NCBI RefSeq assembly: GCF_011759705.1
Contig: NZ_JAAOZF010000001.1
Coordinates: 310,001-374,000 of the forward strand
Direction: 5' to 3'
DNA from: Microbacterium ulmi
GTDB lineage: Bacteria > Actinomycetota > Actinomycetes > Actinomycetales > Microbacteriaceae
Length of the DNA stretch: 64,000 nucleotides
In this document: piece after piece, positions 62,078 through 64,000 of the stretch
Numbering within the stretch: the first letter of the stretch is position 1
Layout: the number at the start of each line of letters is the position of its first letter
The notes under the pieces: generated by a model
What the model was told of the DNA's origin: nothing
What the model saw: only the letters and a program-made list of their open reading frames with translations
Database searches by the model: none
Translations under genes and position numbers: made by a program

Positions 62078-62083
62078 TAGAAC
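62078..62083 (+). promoter_or_regulatory. -10 box TAGAAC of the EamA gene (leaderless)
   Basis: TAGAAC ends 6 nt before GTG 62090, mirroring the cysS promoter 40 bp away. Confidence 0.55.
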
Positions 62084-62089
62084 TGTAGA

Positions 62090-63022
62090 GTGCTCCGCGT
62101 CTTCGCCGTCCTCGCCGCGGCCGTCCTGTTCGGCACGACGGGCACGTCGCTGGCGCTCGGGCCTGACGGGACGACGCCCCTCGCGGTGGGAGCCGTCCGC
62201 CTCGTCATCGGCGGCACGGGCCTCGCGATCGTCGCGTTCGTCCTTGCGCGACGCCACGCGCGGCGGCGCACGACCCCCGCGCCGCGCCCGAGCCGACGAG
62301 CCGTCGCGCTCATGGCCACGACGGCGGTCTGCCTCGTCGTGTACCAGCCGCTGTTCTTCCTCGGGACGGCGCGCAACGGCGTCGCGGTCGGGACGGTCGT
62401 CGCACTGGGCGCCGCTCCCGTGCTCGCGGGCATCCTCGAGTGGACGCTCACGCGCCGGATGCCCGGCGGCACGTGGATGCTCGCGACGGGCTTCGCGACG
62501 ATCGGCGTCGTGCTCCTCGGCTTCGGCGGCCAGGCGCATGCGTCGGGCGCCGCCGGAACGGATCCGCTCGGGCTGCTCGGCTCGCTCGGGGCAGGGGCGT
62601 CCTTCGCGATCCTCGCCAACGCACAGCGGCGCCTGCTCGACGAGGGCTGGGATCCGTTCACCGTCGTGGGTTCGATGGGCCTGGGCTCGGCCGTCCTGTC
62701 GGCGCTCGTGCTGCCCTTCGTCGACCTGCGCTGGCTCGGCGAGCCGGCCGGCGTCGTCATGGCGCTGTGGCTCGGGCTCGCGACGATCTCGCTCGCCTAC
62801 ACGCTGTTCACGTGGGGCCTCGGCGGCCTCACGGCGGCGACCGCCGCGACGCTGACGCTCGGCGAGCCGCTCACGGCGAGCGTCCTGGGCATCGCCGTGC
62901 TCGGCGAGCGGCTCTCGGGTCTTGCGGTCGGCGGCGTCGTCCTGCTCGCGGCGGGACTCGCGCTGCTCGCCTGGGGCTCGCGGCGCGCCCGGGACCCCGA
63001 GCCGTTCGCCGTGGAGGGCTGA
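62090..63022 (+). CDS. EamA-family (DMT) transporter
   Basis: The protein has 310 residues and ten membrane helices in two EamA repeats (first AAAVLFGTTGTSLALGPDG, second GAGASFAILANAQRRLLDEG). TLTLGEPLTASVLGIAVLGERLSG is the family hallmark near the end of the second repeat. The substrate is unknown (amino acids or related exporters are common). The start GTG 62090 fits a leaderless promoter. It is inserted with the GNAT gene between cysS and ispF, which are neighbours in many actinobacteria. Confidence 0.9.
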   Translation: MLRVFAVLAAAVLFGTTGTSLALGPDGTTPLAVGAVRLVIGGTGLAIVAFVLARRHARRRTTPAPRPSRRAVALMATTAVCLVVYQPLFFLGTARNGVAVGTVVALGAAPVLAGILEWTLTRRMPGGTWMLATGFATIGVVLLGFGGQAHASGAAGTDPLGLLGSLGAGASFAILANAQRRLLDEGWDPFTVVGSMGLGSAVLSALVLPFVDLRWLGEPAGVVMALWLGLATISLAYTLFTWGLGGLTAATAATLTLGEPLTASVLGIAVLGERLSGLAVGGVVLLAAGLALLAWGSRRARDPEPFAVEG

Positions 63023-63140
63023 GCCTGCGCGCATCGAGTGCGCCGGCCGTGCACGGCCACCCGGCCCGGCCAGGCCGGCCGGGTCGCGCGAGGCGGGACG
63101 AAACGGGCCCGACATCGCCGCGTGCGAGACTGTCGGCGAC

Positions 63141-63608
63141 ATGACCACGGACATCCAGATCCGCGTCGACGACCTCTCCGGCGCGCAGACCCAGGCCCTC
63201 GTCTCGCGCCATCTCGCGGGCATGCACGACAGCTCGCCGCCCGAGAGCGTGCACGCGCTCGACCTCGACGGGCTGCGGCATCCGTCGATCACGTTCTGGT
63301 CGGCGTGGATCGACGGCGAGCTCGCCGGGATCGCCGCGCTCAAGAGCCTCGATGCCGACCGGGGCGAGATCAAGTCGATGCGCGTCGACGACCGCTTCCG
63401 CGGGTCCGGAGTCGGGCGCGCGCTGCTGCGGCACGTGCTCGGGCAAGCGCGCCTGCGCGGAATGTCGAGCCTGTGGCTCGAGACGGGCACGCCGGCCGAG
63501 TTCCTCCCCGCACAGCGGCTCTACGAGAGCGAGGGGTTCGTCGAGTGCGGTCCGTTCGAGGACTACTCGCTCGATCCGTTCTCCCGGTTCATGACGAAGG
63601 CTCTGTAG
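63141..63608 (+). CDS. GNAT-family N-acetyltransferase
   Basis: The protein has 155 residues. The acetyl-CoA loop is RFRGSGVGRALLRHVL (Q/RxxGxG/A), EIKSMRVDD is beta 4, and AQRLYESEGFVECGPF is the C-terminal motif of YafP/PhnO-type enzymes. It acetylates an amine of unknown identity. ATG 63141 has no Shine-Dalgarno sequence; GAGACT 9 nt upstream could be a -10 box. Confidence 0.9.
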   Translation: MTTDIQIRVDDLSGAQTQALVSRHLAGMHDSSPPESVHALDLDGLRHPSITFWSAWIDGELAGIAALKSLDADRGEIKSMRVDDRFRGSGVGRALLRHVLGQARLRGMSSLWLETGTPAEFLPAQRLYESEGFVECGPFEDYSLDPFSRFMTKAL

Positions 63609-63640
63609 CGCCGGGCGGGTTCTCACGGAGGCCGCCTCCG

Positions 63641-63692
63641 GACGACGAGCCGCGCCCTCAGGCCGGAACGACGAGCCGCGGCCTCAAGCCGG
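63641..63692. repeat. 26-bp tandem duplication spanning the ispF stop codon
   Basis: Copies at 63641-63666 and 63667-63692 differ at three positions, and a truncated third copy follows inside the gene. Each full copy has a minus-strand TGA; the downstream one is in another frame. Confidence 0.85.
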
Positions 63693-64000
63693 AACGACGA
63701 GCGCGACCGCGAACGCCGCCACTCCCTCGCCGCGCCCCGTGAAGCCCAGCCCGTCGGTCGTCGTCGCCGCGACCGACACGGGGGCGCCGCCGAGTGCGGC
63801 CGACAGCGCCGCCTCGGCCTCCGCCCGACGCGATGAGAACCGCGGGCGTCCCGCCTGCACCTGGACGGACACGTTGCCGACGCGCCATCCGGCCTCGCCG
63901 AGCAGTGCCGCGGTGCGCGAGAGGAACGCGTCGGCGTGCGCCCCCGCATACTGAGGCTGGTCCGTGCCGAAGTGGGTTCCGATGTCGCCGAGCCCCGCCG
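63684..64000 (-). CDS. ispF: 2-C-methyl-D-erythritol 2,4-cyclodiphosphate synthase IspF (partial, C-terminal)
   Basis: About 105 C-terminal residues are visible; the start is beyond the right edge. The segments GDIGTHFG, then a later [13 protein letters not shown] and [27 protein letters not shown] are typical of Isp[15 protein letters not shown] is the family C-terminal signature. It forms the cyclic diphosphate in the non-mevalonate isoprenoid pathway. The stop lies in a tandem duplication. Confidence 0.93.
   Translation of the reverse strand, partial: AGLGDIGTHFGTDQPQYAGAHADAFLSRTAALLGEAGWRVGNVSVQVQAGRPRFSSRRAEAEAALSAALGGAPVSVAATTTDGLGFTGRGEGVAAFAVALVVPA

Overview
The window is high-GC DNA that reads as a chromosome segment of an actinobacterium, most likely a Microbacterium-like member of the Microbacteriaceae. 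The signs are GTG/TTG starts, 1- to 4-nt gene overlaps, a GroEL ending in GGMDF under two CIRCE elements, DUF3027/DUF3263/DUF4032 genes, a bacterial XPB helicase next to its Rv0862c-like partner, and many genes with a -10 box only 6-8 nt before the start codon (leaderless mRNAs). There is no rRNA, CRISPR array or insertion sequence; one tRNA-Thr(TGT) is present.

Layout. 1-6.3 kb: the end of an Opp-type ABC importer operon (binding-protein tail, two ATPases, two permeases) followed by a cytosolic GH3 glycosidase, probably for oligosaccharide uptake and hydrolysis. 6.3-26.9 kb: mostly core genes: DUF3027 with a long Asp/Ser repeat tail, a cold-shock protein, the XPB helicase cluster, a divergent TetR/alpha-beta-hydrolase pair with two operators, a response regulator/histidine kinase pair, an orphan WXG100 protein, groL, cspA, LytR_C, DUF3263, DUF2332, msrB, a nitroreductase, a YdcZ-type transporter, tRNA-Thr, a DsbA-like protein without catalytic cysteines, an MsiK/UgpC-type ATPase and DUF4032.

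26.9-59.4 kb is an accessory catabolic region. Its left part holds a complete tatA-tatC-tatB operon, a fused E1 plus E2 2-oxo-acid dehydrogenase operon, a divergent VOC/GntR pair, and two divergent YtcJ-type amidohydrolases with identical twin-arginine signal peptides. The amidohydrolase 5' ends form a 170-bp inverted repeat around a 390-bp promoter region. The tat promoter and this region share the operator TGTCYA-N7-TGGACA (or close variants), suggesting that a Tat translocase is co-regulated with its own cargo. A WxL-like protein and a DUF916/LPXTG protein follow.

The right part (40-58.8 kb) holds two XRE-cupin regulators and three minus-strand operons. These encode a Liv-type ABC importer, two M24 hydrolases lacking one metal ligand, two more amidohydrolases, a 3-hydroxyisobutyrate-dehydrogenase-like enzyme, a degenerate SDR, a bicupin, a Zn alcohol dehydrogenase, a Dabb protein and an MFS transporter. 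A ketopantoate-reductase-like gene is divergent. Together they look like uptake, hydrolysis and oxidation of an unidentified, probably nitrogen-containing, carboxylate or amide.

59.5-64 kb returns to core genes: rlmB, cysS and the end of ispF, interrupted by an EamA transporter and a GNAT acetyltransferase.
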